A stretch of 64,000 nt of DNA from Cytobacillus purgationiresistens (lineage in GTDB: Bacteria > Bacillota > Bacilli > Bacillales > Cytobacillaceae): positions 1 to 64,000 of the forward strand of contig NZ_JAUSUB010000002.1 in NCBI RefSeq assembly GCF_030813235.1. Direction: 5' to 3'. Both the position numbers and the translations under genes were made by a program. This document shows, one piece after another, positions 30,942 through 40,351 of this stretch (positions are counted from its first letter, which is position 1; every line of letters begins with the position of its first letter). The notes under the pieces were generated by a model. It had not been told where the DNA came from, made no database searches, and saw only the letters and a list, made by a program, of their open reading frames with translations.

Positions 30942-31688
30942 TTATTATGTTCATTTCAGTCTAATAATACTGCCTTTCACAAAAAGCAACATACTTAGAA
31001 GAAGGACCGCTTCATTGTTAAACAATGTTTTGTTTGATCTTGTTCTTTTTCAATATAATTTAAACTGCCAGTATCTGAATTTTTTTAGGATAAAATGTAT
31101 CAACTTACTAACAATTCTAAAATCTTTTAGAACAAGCCATCTTCCTATTCCTATACAAGATTATATACTGTCCAATGTCCATCTACTGCTTTGTAATGTA
31201 GAAATAATTATATCTAATGTTCTTTGTATTGGATCTCTACAGACAAACCCGCTGCCTTGAAGGCAACCAGTACCACCCCGTGCTAAAAATTCCATTCTGA
31301 GCCGGAATTTAAACAATAAGTGAACAGTCAAAACAGTAAACCTCAAAAGAATAGTGACAAATACGGCAAAATCGATATAAACTCCCTTTTAATTCTGAAC
31401 CTAACTTCCCTTATTATTCTACCTTTTTTATTTTAGTTCTTAACCTGTAAAATAAACCCTAAGGCTACCATCTACTTCCCTAATTATTATTAGCATTATC
31501 ATCATAAAATCAGTAAATATTGACAAAATAGAAGAAGGCGGTTTTGTTTTCATATTCATTATCAAAATTTTAATAAGGGAGCTTAAAATCTTTGTAGAAG
31601 TTGAAACAACATTAGTGAAGTTTTACATGTTCTATGATAATATATACAACCGTAAAGCAATATTTTATTCGTAAAGGAGTCTTCATCC
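30942..31688. other. Gene-free AT-rich stretch
   Basis: I see no supported gene, RNA or repeat here. Short open frames on both strands lack ribosome sites and family likeness. Confidence 0.5.
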
Positions 31689-32411
31689 ATGGATATACCA
31701 AAAGGGACAATTACAGACTTTACTTTTTCAAGTAAAGCGCTAGGCGAGGACCTAGAAATTCTCGTATACTTACCCGGGAACTATTCCCCATTATATAAAT
31801 ACAATATTTTGATTGCTCAGGATGGCAAAGATTACTTCCAGCTTGGCAGAATCGGCCGTACATCTGATGAATTGCTGCAATCAAGAGATATTGAAAACAC
31901 GATTATTATCGGCATACCATACAAAAATGTAGAAGATCGCCGCAGAAAATACCATCCTGATGGCGAGCAGCACGAAGCATACATACGCTTCCTCGCACAT
32001 GAGCTAGCTCCATACTTAGATGAAAAATATCCTTCCTATCAAATGGGAATGGGCCGCGCTTTAATCGGAGATTCATTAGGAGCAACTGTATCCCTTTTAA
32101 CAGCGTTGCAATACCCGCATACATTTGGAACTGTTATATTGCAATCACCACTTGTAAATGAGAAGGTAATGTCAGAAGTAGAAGCATTTAATACTACTCA
32201 CTTATTGAATATATATCATGTTATTGGAAAAGAAGAAACGGCAGTGAAAACAACTGATGGCAAAGAAAAAGATTTCCTTACACCTAATAGAGAGCTCTCT
32301 GAGTTAATGAAGAAACGCGGTTTCACTTATTTCTATGATGAATTTGATGGTGACCACACTTGGACACATTGGCAGCCTGATCTGAAAAGAGCCTTAAAAC
32401 AAATGCTATAA
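31689..32411 (+). CDS. yjcH: Putative esterase, YjcH-like
   Basis: A 240-residue alpha/beta hydrolase of the esterase D type. Strands lead to the nucleophile elbow RALIGDSLGATVS, a GxSxG variant with Ser in GDSLG. A later His lies in FDGDHTWTHWQPDL, the usual catalytic His site. It is cytoplasmic, without signal peptide. AAAGGAG lies 11 bases before its ATG. It precedes yjcG and yjcF in the same orientation, as the homologues cluster in B. subtilis. The substrate is unknown. Confidence 0.85.
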   Translation: MDIPKGTITDFTFSSKALGEDLEILVYLPGNYSPLYKYNILIAQDGKDYFQLGRIGRTSDELLQSRDIENTIIIGIPYKNVEDRRRKYHPDGEQHEAYIRFLAHELAPYLDEKYPSYQMGMGRALIGDSLGATVSLLTALQYPHTFGTVILQSPLVNEKVMSEVEAFNTTHLLNIYHVIGKEETAVKTTDGKEKDFLTPNRELSELMKKRGFTYFYDEFDGDHTWTHWQPDLKRALKQML

Positions 32412-32572
32412 TAATGATTCATGAATAAGCGCCTCTTATTTAGAGGTGCTTGTTTAGAATTCAAAAAATGTCTTATCTATTATTGCAAACCTTTTATATA
32501 TGATGATTTTAGAAAATTTGTTATAATAGTGAAATAAGATTTTTACCACATCTTTTAATGGAGGTTTATTTT

Positions 32573-33088
32573 ATGACTATGAAATACGGAATCGTTATTT
32601 TTCCGTCTAAAAAAGTACAAGACTTAGCCAACTCATATCGAAAAAGATATGACCCTCATTATGCCTTAATTCCTCCACATGTTACTTTGAAAACATTTGA
32701 AGCATCTGCAGGACAAATTAGGGAAGCTTCTGATACATTATCAAGTATTGCTAAAAACCACAAGGATTTTGATATGAGCATTAAAAAGGTAAGTTCTTTT
32801 CAGCCTGTAAACAATGTTATTTACTTGAAAATCGAGCCAACTGATGGGTTGAATCAACTTCATCAGGAAATAAATGAAAAAATCATTGGTGAAAAACCTG
32901 AATATGCATTTGTTCCGCATATTACCATCGGACAAAAACTTTCTAATGATGAACATTCTGATGTATACGGATCCTTAAGAATGTCAGATGTAGGGCATGA
33001 AGAAACAGTTGACCGGTTCCATCTACTTTATCAACTAGAAAACGGATCTTGGAGTGTATACGAGACATTCCGCCTTGGAAAGGATTAA
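32573..33088 (+). CDS. yjcG: 2H phosphoesterase superfamily protein YjcG
   Basis: A 171-residue protein with the two HxT/S motifs of 2'-5' RNA ligase-like 2H phosphoesterases: PPHVTLKTF near residue 32 and [10 protein letters not shown] near residue 120. ATG 32573 is chosen because GGAGGT lies 7 bases upstream; the ATG at 32558 overlaps that box. The last third ([20 protein letters not shown]) is typical of Bacillus YjcG. It ends 6 bases before yjcF. The substrate is not established. Confidence 0.92.
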   Translation: MTMKYGIVIFPSKKVQDLANSYRKRYDPHYALIPPHVTLKTFEASAGQIREASDTLSSIAKNHKDFDMSIKKVSSFQPVNNVIYLKIEPTDGLNQLHQEINEKIIGEKPEYAFVPHITIGQKLSNDEHSDVYGSLRMSDVGHEETVDRFHLLYQLENGSWSVYETFRLGKD

Positions 33089-33094
33089 GTAATC

Positions 33095-33517
33095 ATGTTT
33101 GTCAAACGAGTTGAAACAGAAAAAGAATTCAATGATGCACTTACGGTACGAAAAGAAGTTTTTGTTTCAGAACAAAATGTGCCTGAAGAAGAAGAAATTG
33201 ATGAATATGAAAATGAAGCGGCCCATTTTGTCTTATATCAAGACGATAAGCCTGGTGGAGCAGGAAGATTCCGCATAGTAGACGGGTATGGCAAGGTAGA
33301 GCGAATCTGCGTTTCAAAAGATGCTCGAAAAGGCGGATCCGGAAAAGCTATTATGCAATCTATTGAAAGCTATGCTAAAGAACAGGGATTGGACACATTA
33401 AAGCTTCATGCACAAACACATGCCATTCCTTTTTACGAAAAGATTGGTTATGACGTCATTTCTGAAGAATTTCTTGATGCAGGCATACCCCATCGCACCA
33501 TGAAAAAAAATATTTAA
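33095..33517 (+). CDS. yjcF: GNAT-family acetyltransferase YjcF
   Basis: A 140-residue single-domain GNAT. The N-terminal RKEVFVSEQNVPEEEEID is typical of the ElaA/YjcF branch. The acetyl-CoA loop is in VERICVSKDARKGGSGKAIM, and AIPFYEKIGYDVISEEFLDA forms the last strand and helix. It follows yjcG by 6 bases, so the two are co-transcribed. The acceptor substrate is unknown. Confidence 0.9.
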   Translation: MFVKRVETEKEFNDALTVRKEVFVSEQNVPEEEEIDEYENEAAHFVLYQDDKPGGAGRFRIVDGYGKVERICVSKDARKGGSGKAIMQSIESYAKEQGLDTLKLHAQTHAIPFYEKIGYDVISEEFLDAGIPHRTMKKNI

Positions 33518-33520
33518 ACA

Positions 33521-33552
33521 AAAAGGGCGGTTCATTATGAACCGTTTTTTTA
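33521..33552 (+). terminator. Terminator after yjcF
   Basis: CGGTTC pairs with GAACCG around ATTAT, with A and T runs on both sides. Confidence 0.85.
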
Positions 33553-33692
33553 TGTTTTCTATCCCTTGCCTTCAATTATTTGAACTCCCTTCTATTCCAA
33601 AACTTATCCAAGCTTTTATCAATATTTTCTCGCTACATTGCACATAATAATTAAGAATTACATCAACTATGCTGAGAAGTGAGTGAATTAAA

Positions 33693-34370
33693 ATGAATGA
33701 ATACTTCCATATCGCACTCGTTCTAATTGTCGGTTTCGCTGCCCTTTTTCTTATGACCAAATTGCTTGGGAAATCGCAAATATCCCAGATCACTCCATTT
33801 GATTTTATTTCTGCTATCGTTTTGGGCGAACTAGTGGGAAATGCCCTTTATGATGAAAATACCGGAATGGGACAAATGCTGTTTTCTGTAGCGCTATGGA
33901 CCATACTCATCTATACCACAGAGACAATCACGCAAAAGTTCAGGAAAACAAGAAGGTTTCTTGAAGGTGAGCCTTCCTACGTAATTAAGAAAGGCAAAAT
34001 TAATTATAATGAACTAAAGAAGAACCATATGGATCTTAATCAGCTACAGGAATTACTTAGAGTAAAAGGTATCTTCTCTATTCGCGAATGTGAATATGCC
34101 CTTTTAGAGACAAATGGAACCATTAGTGCATTAAAAAAAGCACCGCATGCCATTCCGACTATTGAGGATTTGCAGCTTAAATATCCGAAGATTATTCTTC
34201 CTGTTAATTTGATTTTAGATGGTGAGATATTAATTGATAATCTAAGATCAATTGGATGGGATGAGCCTTATTTATTCTCAGAGCTTGAGAAAAAAGGGAT
34301 ATCAAACAAAGAAGATGTATTATATGCAGACTGGAAAAAAGGAGAAGGACTACATGTACAAACGTACTAG
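33693..34370 (+). CDS. DUF421 / YetF-type membrane protein
   Basis: A 225-residue protein with three N-terminal membrane helices (to about residue 80). The family signature KLLGKSQISQITPFDFISAIVLGELVGN is split across its second helix region, and a cytoplasmic domain follows with GEPSYVIKKGKI and DLNQLQELLRVKGIFSI. Homologues include B. subtilis YetF, YdfR and YkjA. DUF421 genes also belong to spoVA2-type operons that affect spore heat resistance. One such operon lies 3.5 kb away, though not in the same transcript. AAGTGAG precedes the ATG. Confidence 0.88.
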   Translation: MNEYFHIALVLIVGFAALFLMTKLLGKSQISQITPFDFISAIVLGELVGNALYDENTGMGQMLFSVALWTILIYTTETITQKFRKTRRFLEGEPSYVIKKGKINYNELKKNHMDLNQLQELLRVKGIFSIRECEYALLETNGTISALKKAPHAIPTIEDLQLKYPKIILPVNLILDGEILIDNLRSIGWDEPYLFSELEKKGISNKEDVLYADWKKGEGLHVQTY

Positions 34371-34383
34371 TCCTTCTCCTTTC
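34338..34383 (+). terminator. Terminator overlapping the end of the DUF421 gene
   Basis: GGAGAAGGACTA pairs with TAGTCCTTCTCC (15 bp in all with wobble at the top). The stop codon lies in the stem. Confidence 0.8.
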
Positions 34384-34387
34384 CCCT

Positions 34388-34651
34388 TTAAACATATGCT
34401 TCAAAAAAATATCCCTTACCGACAATCTCCTTATAAATGGCCTCGTCAGTTTTATGTAACTTTTCTTCTTGTTGAACATGGATTGGAGTTTTATGATACT
34501 TTTGGCTGGTGCCATGCTGCTGATCAAGCTTCTGGGGATTTACTGTAATTCTGTTTATTGGTGACAATGAGAATGGATCATATTTGTTGCCAATACTTCT
34601 TTCAGCGTAATGTTGATACTGAATATGCGTAACAGGTCCATTATAAAACAT
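34388..34651 (-). CDS. Conserved-looking hypothetical protein
   Basis: An 87-residue hydrophilic protein rich in His, Gln and Tyr (NGPVTHIQYQHYAERSIGNK; KLDQQHGTSQKYHKTPIHVQ). A strong GGAGG lies 6 bases before its ATG. Composition resembles small spore-associated proteins, but no family is recognised. It is convergent with the DUF421 gene and divergent from yjcD. Confidence 0.6.
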   Translation of the reverse strand: MFYNGPVTHIQYQHYAERSIGNKYDPFSLSPINRITVNPQKLDQQHGTSQKYHKTPIHVQQEEKLHKTDEAIYKEIVGKGYFFEAYV

Positions 34652-34797
34652 CGCTCTCCTCCTCTCATTATTAATTCTATATATATTATATGTTTCCTTT
34701 TCACAGAAGATTAAAACATGTTTTTTTCTTTAGAATGACTGCAATGTTTGTTATCATATTTGTTATATACATAAATTGATTCAAAAGAGGCTTATGA

Positions 34798-37089
34798 ATG
34801 AAAACTGCGAGAAAAAATGAAAGAATCATTAAATTAGACACATTAATACGAGAAGAATTTCAAGCTATTTATGAACATGGTAAACAAGGAAAGTTGCATT
34901 GTCCTGAGTGTGGTGAGAATGTAAGGCTTTATTTAGGGATAAGCAATGAGCCCTTTTTCTATCACGAAAAACTATCTAACAAGGTGTGTAAGGTAGCTGA
35001 GATAGATGTACCAATTGTCCGGGAAGAAGCAGCTGCAATTGAAAAAAATGGGTTTAGTTTACCACAGTCAAAAAGTATTTCTGCGGTACAGGAGCGTCCT
35101 AAAACGTCTTTTAAAAAGGCGAAGCAACTGACCAGTCTCCCTACCTATATTCCACATCCACACCATCAGCACGACCATGAATCACCTTATTTACAAGAAC
35201 TCTCTGATAATGGAGTTCAACTTGATCAGATGCAGGCAACAGCAGTGATAAATACAAGCGGTCCTCTTCTTGTACTTGCAGGCGCAGGCAGTGGTAAAAC
35301 ACGTGTTTTAACAGCTAGGACTGCTTTTATGATTATTGAAGAAAAAATCAATCCAGCTGCAATCATGCTTGTAACGTTTACCGCCAAGGCAGCTGCAGAA
35401 ATGAAGGAACGTCTTTTACAATATCCAGGCCTGTCACAAACAACGATTCAACGAATTGTATCTGGCACATTCCATAGTATCTTTTTTCGTATACTTCATT
35501 TTCATTTTCCGGAAAAATGGGCACAGTCTCGCTTGCTTAGTAAAGGCTGGCAAAGAGAGCAAATTGTAAAAGCAGCAGGTAAAGAAATGAACCTTGATGA
35601 AAAGGAATTCGCCTATGACCTCGCTTTACAGCAAATTAGCTTTTGGAAAAACGCATTGCTCACTCCTCATGAAGTTAAAGCCGAGAATCCATGGGAAGAG
35701 AAAGTGCAAATTCTTTTTAAAGAATATGAAAAAGAAAAAGATAAATTAGGAATGTTTGATTTTGATGATATGTTGCTTGGATGTTACGAAGCCTTTCTAA
35801 AGTACCCTGAAATTCTAGAAAACTACCAAAAACGGTTTACTCATTTCTTAATTGATGAATTTCAAGATATTAATAAAGTTCAATTTGAACTGATGAAGCT
35901 GTTATCCGCCCAAACAAAAAATATTTGTGCAGTCGGTGATGATGACCAGTCTATTTATGCTTTTCGTGGGAGCAATCCATCCTATTTAGTCTATTTTGAA
36001 ACAGAGTTCCCACAAACAACTGTAATTAAGCTGGAACAAAATTATCGATCAGCACATGAAATTACGGCCGCTGCAAATAAAGTGATCATCCATAATAAAA
36101 AACGGCGGGATAAAAAGATGATTGCTCAGTATAAAGCGGACGCTGCCCCAATCATTTTTTATCCTTATGATGAAGAAGAAGAGGCTACAATGATTGTCAC
36201 TGATCTTCAAGAAAAGCTGAAAGAAGGCTTTAATCCTAATGATTTCGCTATTTTGTTCAGAACGCATACAGGAAGCAGGGCAATTTTTGAACGATTAGCA
36301 GAATCAAGCCTTCCTTTTAAGCTTGATCAAGATGCAGAGTCATTTTATGATCGCTACATCATTAAAACGATGATTGCTTTTTTGAGAATTGCCATCAATG
36401 AGGAAGATCCAGCTGCACTTAAGCAGCTCTTACCTGCTTTTTTCATGAAGCATACGGTCTTACAAGATATGAAGGCAGATAGTATTTTGAACGATCGGAC
36501 TCTGCTGGAGTGCCTCAGTCATTTAAAAACAGGATTTGCCTTTCAAGAAAGTAAATTAAAAAAAGCTGTTCCCCTTATCCGATCTTTGAGGGGCCTCTCT
36601 CCTCTTGCCGCAATGGAAAAAGTCGAAAAAGATTTAGGATTAAATGATTTTATTAAAAAGCGGGGTAATGAAGGCAATAAAATGGAAAAAGGTTCTGATG
36701 ATATCAGGGACTTAAAAGTGGCTGCCAGAAATTTCTTAACTATTCACGACTTCGTAAGCCATGTAGATCATATGCGTGCGATGACTAAAGAAATAAAACA
36801 GCAAAGTAAAAAGCAGCAAAATGCTATCACCTTGAGTACCATTCACCGCTCTAAAGGGCTTGAGTACAAGGCTGTGTATATTATTGGAGCAGTGGATGGA
36901 AGCATCCCTCATGATCATGCGCTTGAAGATTATAGAAGTGGCAATTTTGATGCCTTAGAAGAAGAACGCAGGCTCATGTATGTCGCGATGACAAGAGCAA
37001 AATCTTATCTATTTATGTCAACACCGCAAAAAAGGCGGGGTAAAAAAGCTTATGCTTCCCGATTCCTATCAACTCTGATAAAGTCATAA
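34798..37089 (+). CDS. yjcD: UvrD/Rep-type DNA helicase YjcD with CoiA-like N-terminus
   Basis: A 763-residue superfamily 1 helicase. Walker A is AGAGSGKTRVLTAR near residue 160, motif II is LIDEFQDINKVQ, motif III is VGDDDQSIYAFRGSNP, motif V is STIHRSKGLEYKAVY and motif VI is EERRLMYVAMTRAK. The first 100 residues are extra: CPECGENVRLYLGISNEPFF then a further Cys, resembling the zinc region at the start of CoiA. A His-rich linker (HPHHQHDHE) precedes the motor. Length matches B. subtilis YjcD. It is expected to unwind DNA 3' to 5'; the exact role is unknown. Confidence 0.92.
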   Translation: MKTARKNERIIKLDTLIREEFQAIYEHGKQGKLHCPECGENVRLYLGISNEPFFYHEKLSNKVCKVAEIDVPIVREEAAAIEKNGFSLPQSKSISAVQERPKTSFKKAKQLTSLPTYIPHPHHQHDHESPYLQELSDNGVQLDQMQATAVINTSGPLLVLAGAGSGKTRVLTARTAFMIIEEKINPAAIMLVTFTAKAAAEMKERLLQYPGLSQTTIQRIVSGTFHSIFFRILHFHFPEKWAQSRLLSKGWQREQIVKAAGKEMNLDEKEFAYDLALQQISFWKNALLTPHEVKAENPWEEKVQILFKEYEKEKDKLGMFDFDDMLLGCYEAFLKYPEILENYQKRFTHFLIDEFQDINKVQFELMKLLSAQTKNICAVGDDDQSIYAFRGSNPSYLVYFETEFPQTTVIKLEQNYRSAHEITAAANKVIIHNKKRRDKKMIAQYKADAAPIIFYPYDEEEEATMIVTDLQEKLKEGFNPNDFAILFRTHTGSRAIFERLAESSLPFKLDQDAESFYDRYIIKTMIAFLRIAINEEDPAALKQLLPAFFMKHTVLQDMKADSILNDRTLLECLSHLKTGFAFQESKLKKAVPLIRSLRGLSPLAAMEKVEKDLGLNDFIKKRGNEGNKMEKGSDDIRDLKVAARNFLTIHDFVSHVDHMRAMTKEIKQQSKKQQNAITLSTIHRSKGLEYKAVYIIGAVDGSIPHDHALEDYRSGNFDALEEERRLMYVAMTRAKSYLFMSTPQKRRGKKAYASRFLSTLIKS

Positions 37090-37152
37090 TGACCATAACT
37101 TGCGCCCGTGGCTAATTTTAAATCTCTTTAGGACAAGACGGTGTGAATCATA

Positions 37153-37188
37153 TAAAAAGAGAACCTGGTCATTAACCAGGTTCTCTTG
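37153..37188. terminator. Bidirectional terminator between yjcD and spoVIF
   Basis: AGAGAACCTGGT pairs perfectly with ACCAGGTTCTCT around CATTA, serving both convergent genes. Confidence 0.85.
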
Positions 37189-37198
37189 CCAAAATGCA

Positions 37199-37453
37199 TT
37201 ATTTCTTATTGATCATTTTATTAATCGTATTAAAATCTAACTGTTTACCATCCTTTACTATGGATTCTACAATCTTGTCTTCCATATCTTTTGAAACTTG
37301 CTTATTGGCGATTTGAGATACTCTTCTTATGACGCTTCTAACCGTTTTCTCATCTTTAAAATTAGCATTTTGTAAAGAACCAGCCAGGTCAAGTACATCC
37401 TTCATATTAACGCCTGTTTTTTTCTCAATATTTTTGAAAAAATGATTATCCAT
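37199..37453 (-). CDS. spoVIF: Stage VI sporulation protein F
   Basis: An 84-residue small helical protein matching SpoVIF (YjcC). It begins NHFFKNIEKKTGVNMKDVLD, has FKDEKTVRSVIRRVSQIANK in the middle and ends FNTINKMINKK. In B. subtilis it is made in the mother cell under sigma-K control. It is needed for proper coat assembly, by supporting GerE function. AAGGAGCGTGAGG lies before its ATG. The neighbours (yjcZ, spoVA, cotZ) fit. Confidence 0.92.
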   Translation of the reverse strand: MDNHFFKNIEKKTGVNMKDVLDLAGSLQNANFKDEKTVRSVIRRVSQIANKQVSKDMEDKIVESIVKDGKQLDFNTINKMINKK

Positions 37454-37528
37454 TTAAAAAACCTCACGCTCCTTCTTAAACTCTTCTTTATACTATGAGA
37501 ATAAAGGAAAAAGGTGATTATAAAAATA

Positions 37529-37567
37529 AAAGGTAACCGCGGAATGTATCCACTGTTACCTTTTTTC
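37529..37567 (-). terminator. Terminator after the yjcZ gene
   Basis: AGGTAAC pairs with GTTACCT with further weak pairing inside. The minus strand continues with TTTTATTTTT. Confidence 0.65.
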
Positions 37568-37574
37568 TTACCGA

Positions 37575-37730
37575 TTAAAAGAAGCTTGCACCAACAATGA
37601 TTAACAAAATAAATAATACAACGATTAATACGAAGGTACTGCCGCCGTAACCGCCGCCACCGTATCCGTATCCGCCATAGCTTCCGCCGCCGCAGCCACC
37701 TCCGCAGCCGCCGCCAAATCCGTAGCCCAT
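37575..37730 (-). CDS. yjcZ: YjcZ-family sporulation protein (51 aa)
   Basis: The minus strand from ATG 37730 encodes [20 protein letters not shown], more Gly/Tyr repeats, then a hydrophobic helix [20 protein letters not shown]. This is the hallmark of the YjcZ family of tiny Gly-rich spore membrane proteins. AGGTGAT lies 4-5 bases before the ATG. Two Cys in the Gly-rich head may bind metal or crosslink. It is monocistronic, with a terminator downstream. Confidence 0.9.
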   Translation of the reverse strand: MGYGFGGGCGGGCGGGSYGGYGYGGGGYGGSTFVLIVVLFILLIIVGASFF

Positions 37731-37846
37731 AATATCACCTCACATTTATTTGATTCTTTACAACTTATGTAAAGCACATACAAGATGTGTAGGCAGGCTA
37801 CCATACCAGTGAAACATTCTTGTCTAAAATGTTGAATTGGGCAGCA

Positions 37847-38203
37847 TTACCCTTTTGGCTTAAAGATTAAGGCACCTATAAAAGCGAACAAAATAGCAGC
37901 TGATATCCCCGAGCTTGTTACTTCGAACATACCAGTCAACACGCCTACAATTCCATGCTTTTCAGCTTCTTGTAACGCGCCATGTACTAACGAGTTGCCA
38001 AAGCTTGTAATGGGAACGGATGCGCCTGCACCTGCAAAATCAATAAGCGGTTCATATAAGCCTAAACCATCCAATACCGCACCAAGAACAACGAAACCAC
38101 TTAATGTATGTGCTGGGGTAAGTTTAAAAACATCAAAGCAAATCTGACCGATTACACATATCAGTCCACCTACAACAAATGCCCAAAAAAACATCGGAAG
38201 CAT
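37847..38203 (-). CDS. spoVAE: Stage V sporulation protein AE
   Basis: A 118-residue membrane protein of the SpoVAE (AEb) family: [20 protein letters not shown], the conserved [20 protein letters not shown] and the loop [23 protein letters not shown] 38203 is chosen because GGAGGAG lies 6 bases upstream. It is the last gene of a four-gene operon. SpoVA membrane proteins form the channel for dipicolinic acid uptake in sporulation and release in germination. Confidence 0.93.
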   Translation of the reverse strand: MLPMFFWAFVVGGLICVIGQICFDVFKLTPAHTLSGFVVLGAVLDGLGLYEPLIDFAGAGASVPITSFGNSLVHGALQEAEKHGIVGVLTGMFEVTSSGISAAILFAFIGALIFKPKG

Positions 38204-38236
38204 GATTTCTCCTCCTTTCTGCACTCAATATTTGAA

Positions 38237-39253
38237 TTAAACTTGCATTTCTATAGATACAGCGTGAGCAATACAAGGAATAGTCTCATTTTGCTGAACA
38301 GTAATAGGAGATAATAACGCACCTGTTGCGACTACAAGTATTCGCTTGTATACCCCTTGTTTCATTTGATTGATTAAATGGCCGTATAAGACAGAAGCCG
38401 AACAACCTGCTCCACTTGCACCCGATTGAACTGGCTGGTCTTTCTTATATATAAGCAGCCCGCAATCCTGAAATTGATCTCTATCAATTTTCAATCCTTT
38501 GTCCTTCAACAGTTCTAAAGCTGTTTCCTGACCTATTTTCCCTAAATCTCCTGTAACGATTAAATCATAATACGAAGGGTCAATGTCTAGATCTTTCATA
38601 TGAGCTGAAATTGTATCAGCAGCAGCAGGTGCCATCGCGCCACCCATATTAAATGGATCAGTCAGCCCTAAATCCATCACTTTTCCAATCGTAGCTGATG
38701 TAGTGACAGGTACGTTAGCTTGGCCAGTATTTTGTTCAAGAAGAGCCACACCAGCTCCAGTCACTGTCCATTGAGCGGTTGGTGGCTTTTGTCCCCCATA
38801 CTCTGTTGGATACCTAAATTGTTTTTCAACAGCCGAATTATGACTGGATGCCCCTGTTAAAATCGTATTGGCTCCTTGATAATTAATGATGAAAGAGCCA
38901 AGAGCCAATCCTTCCATTGAGGTGGAGCAAGCTCCAAACAATCCAAAATAAGGAATCTCTAATGATCTGGCACTTAAACTCGTAGGAGTAATTTGATTAA
39001 TTAAGTCCCCCGCAAGAAAGAATTGCACATCTTTTTTTTCGGTGTTCCCTTTGCGTAACGCAATACGACTTGCGTCTTCCATTAACACACGATGTGCTTT
39101 TTCATAAGAGTCTTCCCCCATCCATAAATCCTCATGAAGAAGGTCAAAATCGTCGGCTAGCATTCCATTTGCTTCAAAGGGACCGCCTGAAACACCTGTG
39201 GAAGTAATTGCAGGGCGATTATTAAATATCCATGATTGCTTACCCTTCAGCAT
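38237..39253 (-). CDS. spoVAD: Stage V sporulation protein AD
   Basis: A 338-residue protein with a thiolase-like fold, the SpoVAD hallmark: FGACSTSMEGLALGSFI at the place of the thiolase Cys loop, then ASSHNSAVEKQFRYPTEY and GASGAGCSASVLYGHL. SpoVAD binds dipicolinic acid directly and sits on the outer face of the inner spore membrane. Its start overlaps the spoVAC stop by a base, showing tight coupling. Confidence 0.95.
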   Translation of the reverse strand: MLKGKQSWIFNNRPAITSTGVSGGPFEANGMLADDFDLLHEDLWMGEDSYEKAHRVLMEDASRIALRKGNTEKKDVQFFLAGDLINQITPTSLSARSLEIPYFGLFGACSTSMEGLALGSFIINYQGANTILTGASSHNSAVEKQFRYPTEYGGQKPPTAQWTVTGAGVALLEQNTGQANVPVTTSATIGKVMDLGLTDPFNMGGAMAPAAADTISAHMKDLDIDPSYYDLIVTGDLGKIGQETALELLKDKGLKIDRDQFQDCGLLIYKKDQPVQSGASGAGCSASVLYGHLINQMKQGVYKRILVVATGALLSPITVQQNETIPCIAHAVSIEMQV

Positions 39254-39726
39254 TATATGACCCCCATATTAATTAATATCGTTTTTAATAATGCAATAAT
39301 GAATGCAGAGAATACGCCAAATAATAATACTGAACCCGCTAGTTTAAACATATTGGACCCCACCCCGAGCACAAAGCCTTCAGTACGATGCTCAATCGCT
39401 GCTGAAATGACAGCATTACCAAACCCGGTCACCGGCACGGCACTTCCTGCACCAGCAAATTGTCCTAACCGATCGTATACGCCAAATCCCGTAAGCAGCA
39501 TAGCTATGAATATCATCGTTGCAACTGTAGGATTACTCGCTGTTTGTTCTGTAAAATTAAAAAAGTAGATATAGAAATAAGTAATAGCTTGGCCAACTAA
39601 GCAAAAAAGACCGCCAACCCAAAAAGCACGAATACAATTTTTTAGCACCGGTCTTTTTGTCTCATGCTTTTGTTCAAGCTGCTGGTACTTTTCTTGATCA
39701 GGTGTTTTTTTATTTTGTCCCCCCAT
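39253..39726 (-). CDS. spoVAC: Stage V sporulation protein AC
   Basis: A 157-residue membrane protein with about four helices. The conserved AFWVGGLFCLVGQAITYFY, MLLTGFGVYDRLGQFAGAG and SAVPVTGFGNAVISAAIEH identify SpoVAC. In B. subtilis it behaves as a mechanosensitive channel for dipicolinic acid. ATG 39726 is preferred to GTG 39735, because AAGGAG touches the GTG. It is the second gene of the operon, 15 bases after the lipoprotein gene. Confidence 0.94.
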   Translation of the reverse strand: MGGQNKKTPDQEKYQQLEQKHETKRPVLKNCIRAFWVGGLFCLVGQAITYFYIYFFNFTEQTASNPTVATMIFIAMLLTGFGVYDRLGQFAGAGSAVPVTGFGNAVISAAIEHRTEGFVLGVGSNMFKLAGSVLLFGVFSAFIIALLKTILINMGVI

Positions 39727-39741
39727 TACATTCACTCCTTC

Positions 39742-40209
39742 TTATGTCAATTCTTTTTGCATTTCAACTATCTTTTTGAATTTCTTTTCAGCTTCATCTG
39801 AATTGTAATCTGGATTTTTCATTTTCTCATGCAATTCAACCACTTCTAAAAATATCTTATAATCACTTGAAACAATAAATTCTTCATCCTGATATTTCTT
39901 CTCTAATGAATCCGTTAATTTCTTTTCAATTTTTTTCATGTGGAAACGTTGAAGATGTTTTACTTTATAAGCCACTAATATTTGATTATCATTTTTGACA
40001 ATCGCTGCATCATACAATTCCTCATAGCCTTCAACATCCTTTTCAATGTCGTTTAACAAAGATGAATCATCCGCCCGATGGTCACTATTGATAAGTGAAG
40101 GCGTTGGATGAGTAACCTTAACCAATGACATCGGAGCCTCATTAGACTCATGCTTACTGCAGCCAGACAAAGATATAAACAATACGGTAACAATAATTAA
40201 TTTTTTCAT
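39742..40209 (-). CDS. YhcN/YlaJ-family sporulation lipoprotein
   Basis: A 155-residue lipoprotein: signal peptide KKLIIVTVLFISLSGC with lipobox LSGC (Cys17). The body has the YhcN/YlaJ domain, with AAIVKNDNQILVAYKVKHLQ and KKIEKKLTDSLEKKY. Such lipoproteins lead spoVA2-type operons (YhcN, SpoVAC, SpoVAD, SpoVAE), which influence germination and spore heat resistance. It is the first gene here, with a GGAAG box before the ATG. It would be anchored in the inner spore membrane. Confidence 0.85.
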   Translation of the reverse strand: MKKLIIVTVLFISLSGCSKHESNEAPMSLVKVTHPTPSLINSDHRADDSSLLNDIEKDVEGYEELYDAAIVKNDNQILVAYKVKHLQRFHMKKIEKKLTDSLEKKYQDEEFIVSSDYKIFLEVVELHEKMKNPDYNSDEAEKKFKKIVEMQKELT

Positions 40210-40312
40210 TGTCTTCCCTTCCTATGTAAGTATCATTTAACAATTATTGTTTCTAAAATCGCTGGTCTTATCCAAAATCATTCTTTATTGCTTAAAATTT
40301 TTTTCCAAAATA

Positions 40313-40344
40313 AAAAGCCGGACTCGGGATGTGAGCCAGCTTCA
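40313..40344 (-). terminator. Terminator
   Basis: AAGCTGGCTC pairs with GAGTCCGGCTT (one bulge), followed on the minus strand by TTTATTTT. It closes the small 40352-40468 gene. Confidence 0.65.
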
Positions 40345-40351
40345 TTATTAT

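Noticed and set aside
30913..31260. Open frame of 115 codons after the WYL-like gene
   Set aside because: It overlaps the end of the preceding gene, has no ribosome site and the translation has no protein-like pattern.
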